DNA of 64,000 bases from Alphaproteobacteria bacterium (lineage in GTDB: Bacteria > Pseudomonadota > Alphaproteobacteria > Micropepsales > Micropepsaceae), in the NCBI GenBank assembly GCA_024236055.1, contig JACKLF010000006.1, forward strand, positions 1 through 64,000, read 5' to 3'. A model generated the notes under the pieces. That model saw only the letters and a list, made by a program, of their open reading frames with translations, was not told where the DNA came from and did no database searches. Shown piece by piece: positions 54,096 through 62,319 of this stretch (positions are counted from its first letter, which is position 1; every line of letters begins with the position of its first letter). The translations under genes were made by a program, and so were the position numbers.

Positions 54096-54291
54096 GCGCC
54101 TGCTGCTCTGGCTGACGATCCTGGTGTTGGGATCGGTCATGCTGGCCCCGGTGATGGTGGCCTTCGACTTCGATCCCATGCCCGGCGATTTCGCCATCAT
54201 CTGGAATAACCACCATTATCAGGTTCCCGTGCTGTGGAGCCTGTGTGCAGGTGCCGGGCTGGCCCTTTTATATTCGGTCCTGAGGAAGTAA
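54091..54291 (+). CDS. Small two-helix membrane protein, probably started at an ATT overlapping the bioB stop
   Basis: An open frame of 66 residues reads KRLLLWLTILVLGSVMLAPV, then AFDFDPMPGDFAIIWNNHHY, then VPVLWSLCAGAGLALLYSVL and ends in RK. It has two hydrophobic helices around a short polar loop, which looks like real protein. No ATG or GTG lies near the beginning. A GGGGAGG ribosome site stands six bases before an ATT (54091) that shares bases with the bioB stop TAA (54093-54095), an arrangement typical of translational coupling. The rare ATT start would be unusual; a GTG at residue 12 or an ATG at residue 17 would remove most of the first helix. It ends 36 bases before purH. Function unknown. 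Confidence 0.6.
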   Translation: MKRLLLWLTILVLGSVMLAPVMVAFDFDPMPGDFAIIWNNHHYQVPVLWSLCAGAGLALLYSVLRK

Positions 54292-54327
54292 GAGCGGCCC
54301 GCAACCGCCACCCGGGACGAGTCGCCC

Positions 54328-55926
54328 ATGAGCCTCCGCAAGATTGCCCGCGCCCTGATTTCCGTGTCCGACAAGACCGGGCTGGTCGATTTCGCCAGGG
54401 GGCTGGCCGACCAGGGGGTGATGCTGATTTCCACCGGCGGCACCGCCCGGGCGCTGCGCGACGCCGGGCTCACCGTTGCCGATGTTTCAGAGATCACCAA
54501 CTTCCCGGAAATGATGGACGGGCGGGTCAAGACCCTGCACCCGATGGTGCATGGCGGCCTTCTGGCGCTGCGCGACAAGGCTGATCACGCTGCCTCCATG
54601 AAAGAGCATGGCATCGCCGGCATCGATCTTCTGGTGTGCAATCTCTACCCCTTCGAGGCGACGGTGGCGCGCGGCGCCGATTTCGAGACCACGATCGAGA
54701 ATATCGACATTGGCGGCCCCGCCATGACCCGCAGCGCCGCCAAGAACCATGACTGGGTGACGGTGGTGGTCGATGTGGAAGATTACGCCGCGGTGCTGGA
54801 CGAGATGAAGGCCAATGGCGGGGCGACCAGCCTGGCCCTGCGCCGCACCCTGGCGCAGCGCGCCTTCGCCCGCACCGCCGCCTATGACGCCGCCGTGTCC
54901 AACTGGTTCGCCGGTCAGCTTGAAAAGGACGGCGAGGAAGCTCCGCCGCGCCGCCGCGCCTTTGGCGGGCTGCTGCGCCAGCCGCTGCGCTATGGCGAGA
55001 ACCCGCATCAGAAAGCGGCCTTCTATGTCGATGGCGATGCCCGCCCCGGCGTGGCCAGCGCCACCCAGCTTCAGGGCAAGGAGCTGAGCTACAACAACAT
55101 CAACGACACCGACGCGGCCTATGAGCTGGTGGCGGAGTTCGATCCGGCCGAGGGCCCGGCCTGCGCCATCATCAAGCACGCCAACCCCTGCGGCGTGGCG
55201 CGCGGCAAGAGCCTGAAACAGGCCTATGTCGAGGCGCTGGCCTGCGATCCCACCAGCGCCTTTGGCGGCATCATCGCGCTGAACCAGACGCTGGACGGCC
55301 AGACAGCCGAGGAGATCGCCAAGATTTTCACCGAGGTGATCATCGCCCCTGACGCCGATGACGACGCAAAGAAGATCCTGGCGGCGAAAAAGAACCTGCG
55401 CCTGCTGGTGGCGGGCGGCCTGCCCGATCCGCTGGCGCCCAACCTGACCTATCGTTCGGTATCTGGCGGTTTCCTGGTGCAGACGCGCGACAATGGCCGC
55501 GTCACCCGCGACATGCTGAAGGTGGTGACAAAGCGCGCGCCAACCGATCAGGAAATCACCGACATGCTGCTGGCCTTCACCATCGGCAAGCATGTGAAGT
55601 CGAACGCCGTGGTTTATGTGAAGGACGGCGCCACCGCCGCCATCGGCATGGGCCAGACCAACCGCGTGGATTCGGCGCGCATCGCCGCGCAGCGCGCACG
55701 CGAGGCCCAGCGCATCGCCGGCTGGGACCAGCCGCGCACCATCGGCTCGGCGGCGGCGTCGGAAGCCTTCTTCCCCTTCCCCGACGGACTGTTGGCGGTG
55801 GCCGAGGCGGGCGCAACCGCGGTGATCCAGCCCGGCGGCTCGCTGAACGACCAGAAGGTGATCGACGCGGCGGATGAAGCGGGCCTGGCGATGGTGTTCA
55901 CCGGCATGCGCCACTTCCGGCACTGA
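54328..55926 (+). CDS. purH: Bifunctional AICAR formyltransferase/IMP cyclohydrolase
   Basis: 532 residues, full length. It performs the last two steps of purine synthesis. The N-terminal MGS-like cyclohydrolase domain (1-200) has ALISVSDKTGLVDFARGLAD, LISTGGTARALRDAG, MDGRVKTLHPMVHGGLLA and IDLLVCNLYPFEATVA. The transformylase half has RYGENPHQKAAFYVDGDA, LSYNNINDTDAAYELVAEF, CAIIKHANPCGVARG with the catalytic Lys-His, and DPTSAFGGIIALNQ. The C-terminus ends in TGMRHFRH, as usual for PurH. Confidence 0.97.
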   Translation: MSLRKIARALISVSDKTGLVDFARGLADQGVMLISTGGTARALRDAGLTVADVSEITNFPEMMDGRVKTLHPMVHGGLLALRDKADHAASMKEHGIAGIDLLVCNLYPFEATVARGADFETTIENIDIGGPAMTRSAAKNHDWVTVVVDVEDYAAVLDEMKANGGATSLALRRTLAQRAFARTAAYDAAVSNWFAGQLEKDGEEAPPRRRAFGGLLRQPLRYGENPHQKAAFYVDGDARPGVASATQLQGKELSYNNINDTDAAYELVAEFDPAEGPACAIIKHANPCGVARGKSLKQAYVEALACDPTSAFGGIIALNQTLDGQTAEEIAKIFTEVIIAPDADDDAKKILAAKKNLRLLVAGGLPDPLAPNLTYRSVSGGFLVQTRDNGRVTRDMLKVVTKRAPTDQEITDMLLAFTIGKHVKSNAVVYVKDGATAAIGMGQTNRVDSARIAAQRAREAQRIAGWDQPRTIGSAAASEAFFPFPDGLLAVAEAGATAVIQPGGSLNDQKVIDAADEAGLAMVFTGMRHFRH

Positions 55927-55964
55927 CCGTTGAAACCTGGCGGCATCGCACGGCCATAGCCATC

Positions 55965-56470
55965 ATGCTGATGGCCCAGACTGCGTCAGCAAAACCTGCG
56001 CCTGACGCGTTTGAGATGCCGCGCACCATCACGCTAGAGGCGCCGGCAGACCACTATCAAGAATGGAAACTTGCACTGCCCTGCCCATCGGGGCCGTTTT
56101 TCAACGCGCATAACCGTATTCGATCCCGCAGAACATGCCGATTTCCATCTGGCGCACCATGCACTTCTGGGACGACGACGCATGAGAGGGGCATCACCAG
56201 TACCAAACATTCAACAAGACACCTCTGCTCAGGGCCCGCATACACCGTATGGAATCTGACGAAACAAACTGGCTCCCAGACCTATGTCCCGGGCCAATCC
56301 ATTGACCTGAAATTCTGGACAGGAAGCAAAGACTTCCTGTTCATCGTCGATGGCGCGCGCATTTCACCATGAAAAACAAATTCACCGATCGCCTGGTTCA
56401 AGCTCTGGGTGTCGGGTCCAGAAGCGTATTCGACAACAACAGACTGGAATGCGACCTCATCGCTTGAACC
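55965..56470 (+). pseudogene. Degraded gene of unknown function, lower G+C than its neighbours
   Basis: A plus-strand open frame begins 39 bases after purH and starts with MLMAQTASAKPAPDAFEMPR, followed by a plausible mature segment (TITLEAPADHYQEWKLALPC). The middle shifts frame: AVFDPAEH-type sequence such as ITVFDPAEHADFHLAHHALL lies in another frame. A hydrophobic and aromatic segment then follows in the first frame (SIDLKFWTGSKDFLFIVDGA). A TGA at 56370-56372 is followed in the same frame by AWFKLWVSGPEAYSTTTDWN. Base composition is near 52% G+C here by eye, against about 66% around it. I do not recognise the family. It looks like a transferred gene or one broken by indels. Confidence 0.4.
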
Positions 56471-56981
56471 CTACTTTTCAAAGACCTCGTCAGGCCCACA
56501 CCCCAGATGCGGTTCTGGCGATCCAGCCATCGATATCCTGCCGGTGATGCGGCAACGCTGTGGGTGCAGGCCTTTCAGGTCGGCCACCGCCCCGGCTCAG
56601 CCAGCGCCACCACCTTGTCGTCGCCCGGCTTGGTCGTAGCGGCGCGCGCCCCTTGCCGGTGATCAGCACGGTGCGCCGGTCCGACAGCATCGCCTCGAAC
56701 TCATCCAGCCTTCGGCGCCGTCGGGGCCCAGCAGCTTGCGCCAGGATCTGAATTCGTTGGTGACGGCGAAGGGATAACCTTGTGGCGATAGACCACAGGA
56801 TGCGGTGGGAATAGGACGGGCCCTGGCGCATGTTCGCCTTGTTCACCCGCAGGGAGACGTAGCGCAAAATCTTGGGGGCGGCCTTGTCGGGGGTGTCCGC
56901 CGGCGCCGCGCGGGTCGCCCCCGCCAGACATGTGGCGGAAAAAAGGGCAGCGGACAGAAAGGTGGAAAAGCGGCGGAACAT
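56471..56981 (-). pseudogene. SH3-like domain protein, frameshifted
   Basis: The start MFRRFSTFLSAALFSATCLA at 56981 gives a leader. The next part reads YVSLRVNKANMRQGPSYSHR, the usual opening of SH3-like proteins that sit beside 2-hydroxyacid dehydrogenase genes in alphaproteobacteria. Frame changes then follow near 56700-56780 and again near 56490. MLSDRRTVLITGKGRAPL and a final QNRIWGVG then PDEVFEK to a TAG at 56471 continue in other frames. Repairing three indels gives a normal protein of about 170 residues. It is divergent from the dehydrogenase gene at 57090. Confidence 0.72.
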
Positions 56982-57089
56982 CGCAGAAACCCAGTGACCG
57001 GAATGATTTAGCAGCACCGCCCGCTTCCGTCATCCCCGCGGCTGGGGTTTAATGGCCCCCTGACGCACAGTTCATCCGAAAGCCGTTCC

Positions 57090-58076
57090 ATGCCCGCCAA
57101 GAAGCCCCTGGTGATCGTGACCCGCAAACTGCCCGAAGCGGTGGAAACCCGCATGCGCGAACTGTTCGATGCGCGGCTGAACCTGGACGATGCGCCCATG
57201 ACCGCCGCGGCGCTGGCCGAGGCCGTGGCCAAGGCCGATGTGCTGGTGCCCACCGTCACCGACCGCATCGACGCCAAGCTGATCGCCAAGGCCGGACCGA
57301 ACCTGAAGCTGATCGCCAATTTCGGCACCGGCGTCGACAATATCGACGTCAAGGCCGCCGCCGCCAGGGGCATCACCGTCACCAACACGCCCGGCGTGCT
57401 GACCGAGGACACCGCCGACATGACCATGGCGCTGATCCTGGCGGTGCCGCGCCGGCTGGTGGAAGGCGCCAAGGCGCTGGAAGAGGAAAAATTCACCGGC
57501 TGGTCGCCGACCTGGATGCTGGGCAACCGGCTGCAGGGCAAGCGGCTGGGCATTGTGGGCATGGGCCGCATCGGCCAGGCGGTGGCGCGGCGCGCGCGCG
57601 CCTTCGGACTGGGCATCCACTATCACAACCGCAAGCCCGTCCATGCCGACATCGAACAGGCGCTGGAAGCGACCTATTGGGACAGCCTGGACCAGATGCT
57701 TGCGCGCATGGACATCGTCTCGGTCAACTGCCCGCATACGCCCGCCACCTATCACCTTCTGTCGGCGCGGCGGCTGAAGCTGATGAAGCCGTCGGCCTAT
57801 ATCGTCAACACCGCGCGCGGCGAGGTGATCGACGAAACCTGCCTGGCCCAGATGCTGGACAAGGGCCAGCTTTCGGGTGCGGGGCTGGACGTGTTCGAGA
57901 ACGAGCCGGCGGTGAACCCCAAGCTGCTGAAGGCGCCCAATGTCGTGCTGCTGCCCCATATGGGTTCGGCCACGCTGGAAGGGCGCACCGACATGGGCGA
58001 GAAGGTGATCGTCAACATCCGCAGCTTCGTGGACGGCCATGCCCCACCCGACCGCGTCATCCCGGCGATGCTCTAG
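57090..58076 (+). CDS. D-isomer-specific 2-hydroxyacid dehydrogenase (glyoxylate/hydroxypyruvate reductase type)
   Basis: 328 residues, full length. The NAD-binding motif is GKRLGIVGMGRIGQAVARRA. The substrate side has LIANFGTGVDNIDVKAAAAR and TNTPGVLTEDTADMTMALIL. The catalytic Arg lies in IVNTARGEVIDETCL, the Glu in GLDVFENEPAVN and the His in VVLLPHMGSATLEGR. It probably reduces glyoxylate or hydroxypyruvate with NAD(P)H. The next gene begins six bases after its stop, so they share a transcript. Confidence 0.93.
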   Translation: MPAKKPLVIVTRKLPEAVETRMRELFDARLNLDDAPMTAAALAEAVAKADVLVPTVTDRIDAKLIAKAGPNLKLIANFGTGVDNIDVKAAAARGITVTNTPGVLTEDTADMTMALILAVPRRLVEGAKALEEEKFTGWSPTWMLGNRLQGKRLGIVGMGRIGQAVARRARAFGLGIHYHNRKPVHADIEQALEATYWDSLDQMLARMDIVSVNCPHTPATYHLLSARRLKLMKPSAYIVNTARGEVIDETCLAQMLDKGQLSGAGLDVFENEPAVNPKLLKAPNVVLLPHMGSATLEGRTDMGEKVIVNIRSFVDGHAPPDRVIPAML

Positions 58077-58082
58077 CGCGCC

Positions 58083-59025
58083 ATGACCGGCATCGCGCCC
58101 GTATCCTTTGCCCTGTACGGCAGCGATTTCGATCGCTTCGCCGCCGCGCTGGGCGCGTCCTTCGAGCGTTACGGCTTTGCCGTGGTTACCGACACCGACC
58201 TGGACCCGCAGAAAATCGCGCTGGCGATGGACGATGCCAGGGCGCTGTTCGCCCTGCCTGAACAGACCAAGCGCGGCTATGTCACCGGCGTGGGCAGCCA
58301 GCGCGGCTATGCCCCGTTCGGCAAGGAAGCGGCCAAGGGCGCGGCCCTGCACGACCTGAAAGAGTTCTGGCATGTGGGCCGCGACCTGCCGCCGGGCCAT
58401 CCTTTTGGCACCCTGATGCCGCCCAATGTCTGGCCGGCCGAAGTGCCTGGCTTTCGCGCGCATGAAAGCTGGCTCTATCAGGCGCTGGACGAATTGGGAT
58501 CGCGCATCCCGGAGGCGATCGCGCAGTATCTGGGCCTGCTGCGCCACCAGTTCGATGCAGCAACTGGCGACGGCAATTCCATCCTGCGGCTTTGCATTAT
58601 CTGCCGGTGCCGGCCGACAGCAGCCCGCAGTGCGCGGCGCGCATGAGGATATCAACGCCATCACGCTGCTGCTGGGGGCGGAGGAAGCGGCCTTTGAAAT
58701 CAGGGACCGCGACGGTGCCTGGCTGGCGATCGACGCTGCCCGGCGCGGTGGTGTGCAATATCGGCGACATGCTGGCGCGTAATGTCTGCGGCCGGCGCTG
58801 CCATCGACCACCCATCGTGTGGTCAATCCGGCGCCCGAAAGGCGCGGGGTGCCGCGCTATTCGGCGCCCTTCTTCCTGCATTTCGCGCCGGACTATGTGA
58901 TCGCGCCCCTGCCCGGCTGCGACAGGACAAAGGCCCAGCCGCCGATCACCGCCAACGACTATCTGGCACGAAAGGCTGCGCAGAGATCCGGCTGTTTAGC
59001 CGGCTTCTTCGAGTCAGCCCTTTAG
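58083..59025 (+). pseudogene. Isopenicillin-N-synthase-like 2OG/Fe(II) oxygenase, frameshifted
   Basis: The first 165 residues are intact: FERYGFAVVTDTDLDPQKIA, FALPEQTKRGYVTGVGSQRG, ALHDLKEFWHVGRDLPPGHP and YQALDELGSRIPEAIAQYLG. From 58570 the frame changes several times. The rest is recognisable in pieces: RLLHYLPVPADSSP, the iron-binding HEDINAITLLLGAEE, the arginine-serine region (PAPERRGVPRYSAPFFLHFA) and NDYLARKA at the end. At least four indels are needed. The end position is approximate and overlaps the convergent dienelactone hydrolase gene by a few bases. Confidence 0.85.
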
Positions 59026-59754
59026 CGTGGCGTCGAACAGCTCGACCTGCGTCTCGAAGGCGCGTTCGGCCTGCAATTCGTTGTAGACATCGCGGCCCGG
59101 CACGGTCCAGCCGTGGCGCGCGCCCTCATAAACCTCACTCTGGAACGCGCCATGCCAGTCGCGCAGCGCCTGTTCCAGCGTGGCGATCTGCTCGCCGGTC
59201 ATCGAGCCGTCTTCCACCGCATGGCCGAAATAAAGCCGCGCGGTGATGCGCGGCAATTGCCGGTGCGGGCTGTCCGGACTGTCGGTCACCAGCATGCCGC
59301 CATGGAACGACGCGGCGGCGGCGATCATGTCGGGCATGGCGGCGGCGGTGTGCACGGCCATTGCGCCGGTATAGCAATAGCCGACCGCACCCAGTTTTCC
59401 CGGCTTGACGCCGTCATGCTGCGACAGGAAGCGCGCATAGGCGGCACCATCAGGCCCCATCTGCGCGCTGGTAAGCGACTGGAACAGGGTCTTCAGCAAT
59501 TGCGGGCGCTGATCCTCGCTCCCCGGCGCGAAGCCGTTCGGCTGAATCGGCCCATGACGAAAGAAGACATTGGGCATCAGCACCGCGAAGCCCTTGTCGG
59601 CCAGGCGGCGGGCCATGCCGATATTGGCGGGCCGGATGCCCCATATGTCGGTGTAGAACAGCACGCCGGGGAACCGGGTCAGCCGGTCGGGGCGCAGCAG
59701 CAGCGCCTCGATGCGCGCGCCGTCATGTTCGATTTCAACCTTGTCTTCGACCAT
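59014..59754 (-). CDS. Dienelactone-hydrolase-family alpha/beta hydrolase
   Basis: 246 residues. The nucleophile is the Cys in LGAVGYCYTGAMAVHTA, the pattern GxCxxG of dienelactone hydrolases. The acidic residue is probably in YFGHAVEDGSMT, and the His is in YEGARHGWTVPGRDVYNELQ. The opening PGVLFYTDIWGIRPANIGMA and LMPNVFFRHGP are typical. Enzymes of this group hydrolyse dienelactones or other small esters. It overlaps the histidine phosphatase gene upstream by 20 bases, so the two are co-translated. Confidence 0.92.
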   Translation of the reverse strand: MVEDKVEIEHDGARIEALLLRPDRLTRFPGVLFYTDIWGIRPANIGMARRLADKGFAVLMPNVFFRHGPIQPNGFAPGSEDQRPQLLKTLFQSLTSAQMGPDGAAYARFLSQHDGVKPGKLGAVGYCYTGAMAVHTAAAMPDMIAAAASFHGGMLVTDSPDSPHRQLPRITARLYFGHAVEDGSMTGEQIATLEQALRDWHGAFQSEVYEGARHGWTVPGRDVYNELQAERAFETQVELFDATLKG

Positions 59755-60334
59755 CTCGCTCTTCGTAAATCACCGCATTCCAGTAACGCACACGATGGCT
59801 TCCGGTGCGCGAAAAACCCCGCCGCCGCAGGATGCGCCCGATCATGGCATTGAAATAGCCGTGGGCAACAAGCGCGGCCGCCCCGCTTTCGCGCGCACGC
59901 GCGGTCAGAATGTCGGCGGCTTCGCCGGCGCGCTGCCTTGATTTTCTGTAACCTTCGATGCCGGGGCTGAAACCGGCATGCCACAGGATGCGCGAAACCA
60001 CCGCCCAGGTCGGAACCGTCAGGCTGACCAACGGAATGCGCGGACTGGCCAGCGGCGCTTCGGCGAACAGCGGATCAACGACAAGCTCGGCATGCGGCGC
60101 CAGCACGCGCGCGCTTTGGGTGCTGCGCGGCCGGTCGCTGGTGAAGACCGCATCCAGCTCGCGCACCAGGTCACGCAATTCCTCCGGCGGCAGGCTGGCC
60201 GGATCCAGACCCGCCGCTTCATAGGCGCCGATGTAATCTGCGAAGCCCGAATGGCTGGTGCGCGGCGTCAGTGCGATGTCCGGTTGGCCATGCCGGATCA
60301 GGATGATGCGCGCGCCGCGCGTCTCACCGCTCAA
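59735..60334 (-). CDS. Histidine-phosphatase-family protein
   Basis: 199 residues. The catalytic motif is ARIILIRHGQPDIAL with the phosphoaccepting His in RHG. The second motif DAVFTSDRPRSTQSA and the distal ALVAHGYFNAMIGR with its His complete the site. Members hydrolyse phosphate from phosphoglycerate, sugar phosphates or lipids; the substrate here is unknown. It has only a distant likeness to phosphoglycerate mutase. The dienelactone hydrolase gene overlaps its end. Confidence 0.9.
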   Translation of the reverse strand: MSGETRGARIILIRHGQPDIALTPRTSHSGFADYIGAYEAAGLDPASLPPEELRDLVRELDAVFTSDRPRSTQSARVLAPHAELVVDPLFAEAPLASPRIPLVSLTVPTWAVVSRILWHAGFSPGIEGYRKSRQRAGEAADILTARARESGAAALVAHGYFNAMIGRILRRRGFSRTGSHRVRYWNAVIYEERDGRRQG

Positions 60335-60691
60335 GGCAGCCTCGGCGCGGCGGGAACTGTCGAAAGCAAATCAGCATGCTGCATCATGAGGCAAATCGTG
60401 AGTCTGTGCCGCCCATAATGGCCGAATCCGATGGCCGGGATGGCCCCCGAAAGTCCCGCATTTTACAGAATATTTGCCCAAGCTGGAGGCCGGTTGCCTG
60501 TTTTGTGGGCATTGATGTGTTGCATTGCAACAACGCCATGTCAAATCCCGCATCCTGGGGCCCTAAAAGCCCCTCAGAGGCCCATCTGTCGTATTGAAGA
60601 AAATCTCTCAAAACAGAAATGTCAGCCCGTTCCGGGCAATTCCCGAAGGACGCATGTGCCGACCGGCGCGTGATAAGCGAGAGGACCAAAG
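60335..60691. promoter_or_regulatory. Divergent promoter region upstream of the TorF porin
   Basis: About 350 bases between the histidine phosphatase (minus) and the first TorF porin (plus), A/T-richer than its flanks, without a gene. It carries the perfect 15-base palindrome TGTTGCATTGCAACA (60518-60532). A GAGAGGAC ribosome site precedes the porin ATG at 60692. Confidence 0.5.
60518..60532. promoter_or_regulatory. Candidate operator: perfect palindrome TGTTGCATTGCAACA
   Basis: Seven-base arms TGTTGCA and TGCAACA around a single T. It lies about 160 bases before the porin start in an otherwise plain A/T-rich region, which suggests a binding site for a dimeric regulator. The regulator is not identified. 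Confidence 0.4.
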
Positions 60692-61381
60692 ATGAAGAAC
60701 CTGACCAAGACGTTCCTGGGCGCGGCGAGCCTTGCCACCCTGTGCGTCGCCACGCCGGCCTTTGCCGCCATTGATGGCCTGAGCGCCAATGCGGCCTTCA
60801 CCACCGACTATGTGTGGCGCGGCTATTCCCAGTCCGCCGGCGAAGCCGCCATGCAGGGCGGCCTGGACTATGATTTCGGCAACGGCTTCTCCGTTGGCAC
60901 CTGGCTGTCGTCGATCAATTTCGGCGACAACAGCCCGGTCGAGTGGGACCTGTATGGCGGCTATTCGGGCAACATCACCGACCAGCTGACCTATGACATC
61001 GGCGTGATCGGCTACCTGTATCCGGAAGCCCCCGGACCGGCCGACTATGACTTCGCCGAAATCCACGGCGGCCTGGGCTATGACTTCGGCTTCGCCTCCG
61101 TGTCCGGCGAAATCTACTACTCGCCCGACATCTTCGGCCCCGCCAACGACGCCTCGGAATACTACTCCTTCGGCGTGAGCGTTCCGATCGTGGACTGGCT
61201 GTCGGCCAGCGCCCACTACGGCATCTACAACTTCGAAGGCGCCTCGTCGGGCCTGAACTACAACGACTACAGCTTCGGCCTGGCGGCGACCTATGACGCC
61301 TACACCGTCTCGCTGATGTACACCGGCACCGACGATGCGGCGCCGGATCGTTACATCGCGTCGCTGTCGTTCGCGCTGTAA
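60692..61381 (+). CDS. TorF-family outer-membrane porin
   Basis: 229 residues with a Sec leader (MKNLTKTFLGAASLATLCVA, cleavage near AFA). The body matches the TorF/gcw_chp porin family: FTTDYVWRGYSQSAGEAAMQ, VGTWLSSINFGDNSPVEWDL, YDIGVIGYLYPEAPGPADYD and GEIYYSPDIFGPANDASEYY. It ends in ASLSFAL, an aliphatic-terminated strand. Such small porins form water-filled pores and are common in Caulobacter and Shewanella relatives. A strong terminator follows, so it is monocistronic. Confidence 0.92.
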   Translation: MKNLTKTFLGAASLATLCVATPAFAAIDGLSANAAFTTDYVWRGYSQSAGEAAMQGGLDYDFGNGFSVGTWLSSINFGDNSPVEWDLYGGYSGNITDQLTYDIGVIGYLYPEAPGPADYDFAEIHGGLGYDFGFASVSGEIYYSPDIFGPANDASEYYSFGVSVPIVDWLSASAHYGIYNFEGASSGLNYNDYSFGLAATYDAYTVSLMYTGTDDAAPDRYIASLSFAL

Positions 61382-61421
61382 GAAACGCCTTTCGGCTCCG
61401 CCAGGGGCCGTTTGAAACAGG

Positions 61422-61463
61422 GAACCCGCGCTTTCCGCAATGGAAGGCGCGGGTTCTTTTTTT
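61422..61463 (+). terminator. Rho-independent terminator of the first TorF porin gene
   Basis: GAACCCGCGC pairs with GCGCGGGTTC, extended by TTCC/GGAA inside, with a short loop. Seven T residues follow. One of the strongest terminators in the window. Confidence 0.92.
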
Positions 61464-61520
61464 GCCCCCCGCGCGAAGCATGCTAGTCCGGCTGCCGCGA
61501 CTCATGCGGGGGAAGACGTC

Positions 61521-62300
61521 ATGGGAGACTTCAGGCGGGCCCTGGCCGCCGCGGCGGCGCTGGCGGGCCTTTGCACAAGCCAGGCCGCGCTGGCGGACGG
61601 ATGGGACCTTACCGGCGGGCTGTCGCTGCAAAGCGACTACCGGTTCCGCGGCATTTCCCAGAACGACCGCCAGCCCACGCCTGAAGCCACGCTGAACCTT
61701 TTGGCGCCGGACGGCTGGTATGCGGGCACCTGGTGGGCCATGACCGACTGGGGCATCGCCCGGCCGGGCGGCGGCAGCGACAACCCCGCGGTGGAAGCCG
61801 ACTTCTATGCCGGCAAGAATACCGACCTGTGGGGCACCAACCTGAATGTCGAGGCCTATTACTATGCCTATCCCGACTTCAGCGCCGGGGGCGGCCCACG
61901 CGCCAGCTTCTTCGAAACCATCACCCAGCTGAGCCGCACCTTCGGCCCCCTGGCGGCCACCGCGACCTGGGCCTGGTCGCCGCAATTCTCGCTGGGCGGC
62001 GGCACCGGCAACTATGTGGGGGGCGGGCTGTCCCTGCCCATCAACGACTGGGTGACGCTCAGCGCCAACCTGGGCCATCAATGGGTCCAGGCCGCCAAGG
62101 TCGCGCTGGGCCGCGGCGGCGACTATACCCATGGCGACATCGGCGCGACCGTGACCTATCGCGCGCTGTCACTGGACCTGCGCTATGTCACCACCGACGC
62201 GGGCAAAACCGTCTGCGGCTTCTACATGGCGACCGCCAATGCCTGCGCCGGCGGCTTCACTGGCATGTTGAGCTACACTTTCACCGCGGCGTCCTGGTAG
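61521..62300 (+). CDS. TorF-family outer-membrane porin, second copy
   Basis: 259 residues from the ATG at 61521 (GGGGGAAG upstream). A leader (MGDFRRALAAAAALAGLCTS, cleavage near ALA) precedes GGLSLQSDYRFRGISQNDRQ, the TorF opening. AGTWWAMTDWGIARPGGGSD, EADFYAGKNTDLWGTNLNVE and LPINDWVTLSANLGHQWVQA follow. It ends in LSYTFTAASW. It is only distantly similar to the first TorF gene, so it is a paralogue rather than a recent copy. It lies after a strong terminator, so it should have its own promoter. Confidence 0.9.
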   Translation: MGDFRRALAAAAALAGLCTSQAALADGWDLTGGLSLQSDYRFRGISQNDRQPTPEATLNLLAPDGWYAGTWWAMTDWGIARPGGGSDNPAVEADFYAGKNTDLWGTNLNVEAYYYAYPDFSAGGGPRASFFETITQLSRTFGPLAATATWAWSPQFSLGGGTGNYVGGGLSLPINDWVTLSANLGHQWVQAAKVALGRGGDYTHGDIGATVTYRALSLDLRYVTTDAGKTVCGFYMATANACAGGFTGMLSYTFTAASW

Positions 62301-62319
62301 ACGTGCCCTTGCAGGACGC

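Noticed and set aside
54019..54216. A minus-strand open frame opposite the bioB end
   Set aside because: The plus-strand small membrane frame has better hydrophobic structure and position, and the minus frame has no leader or motif.
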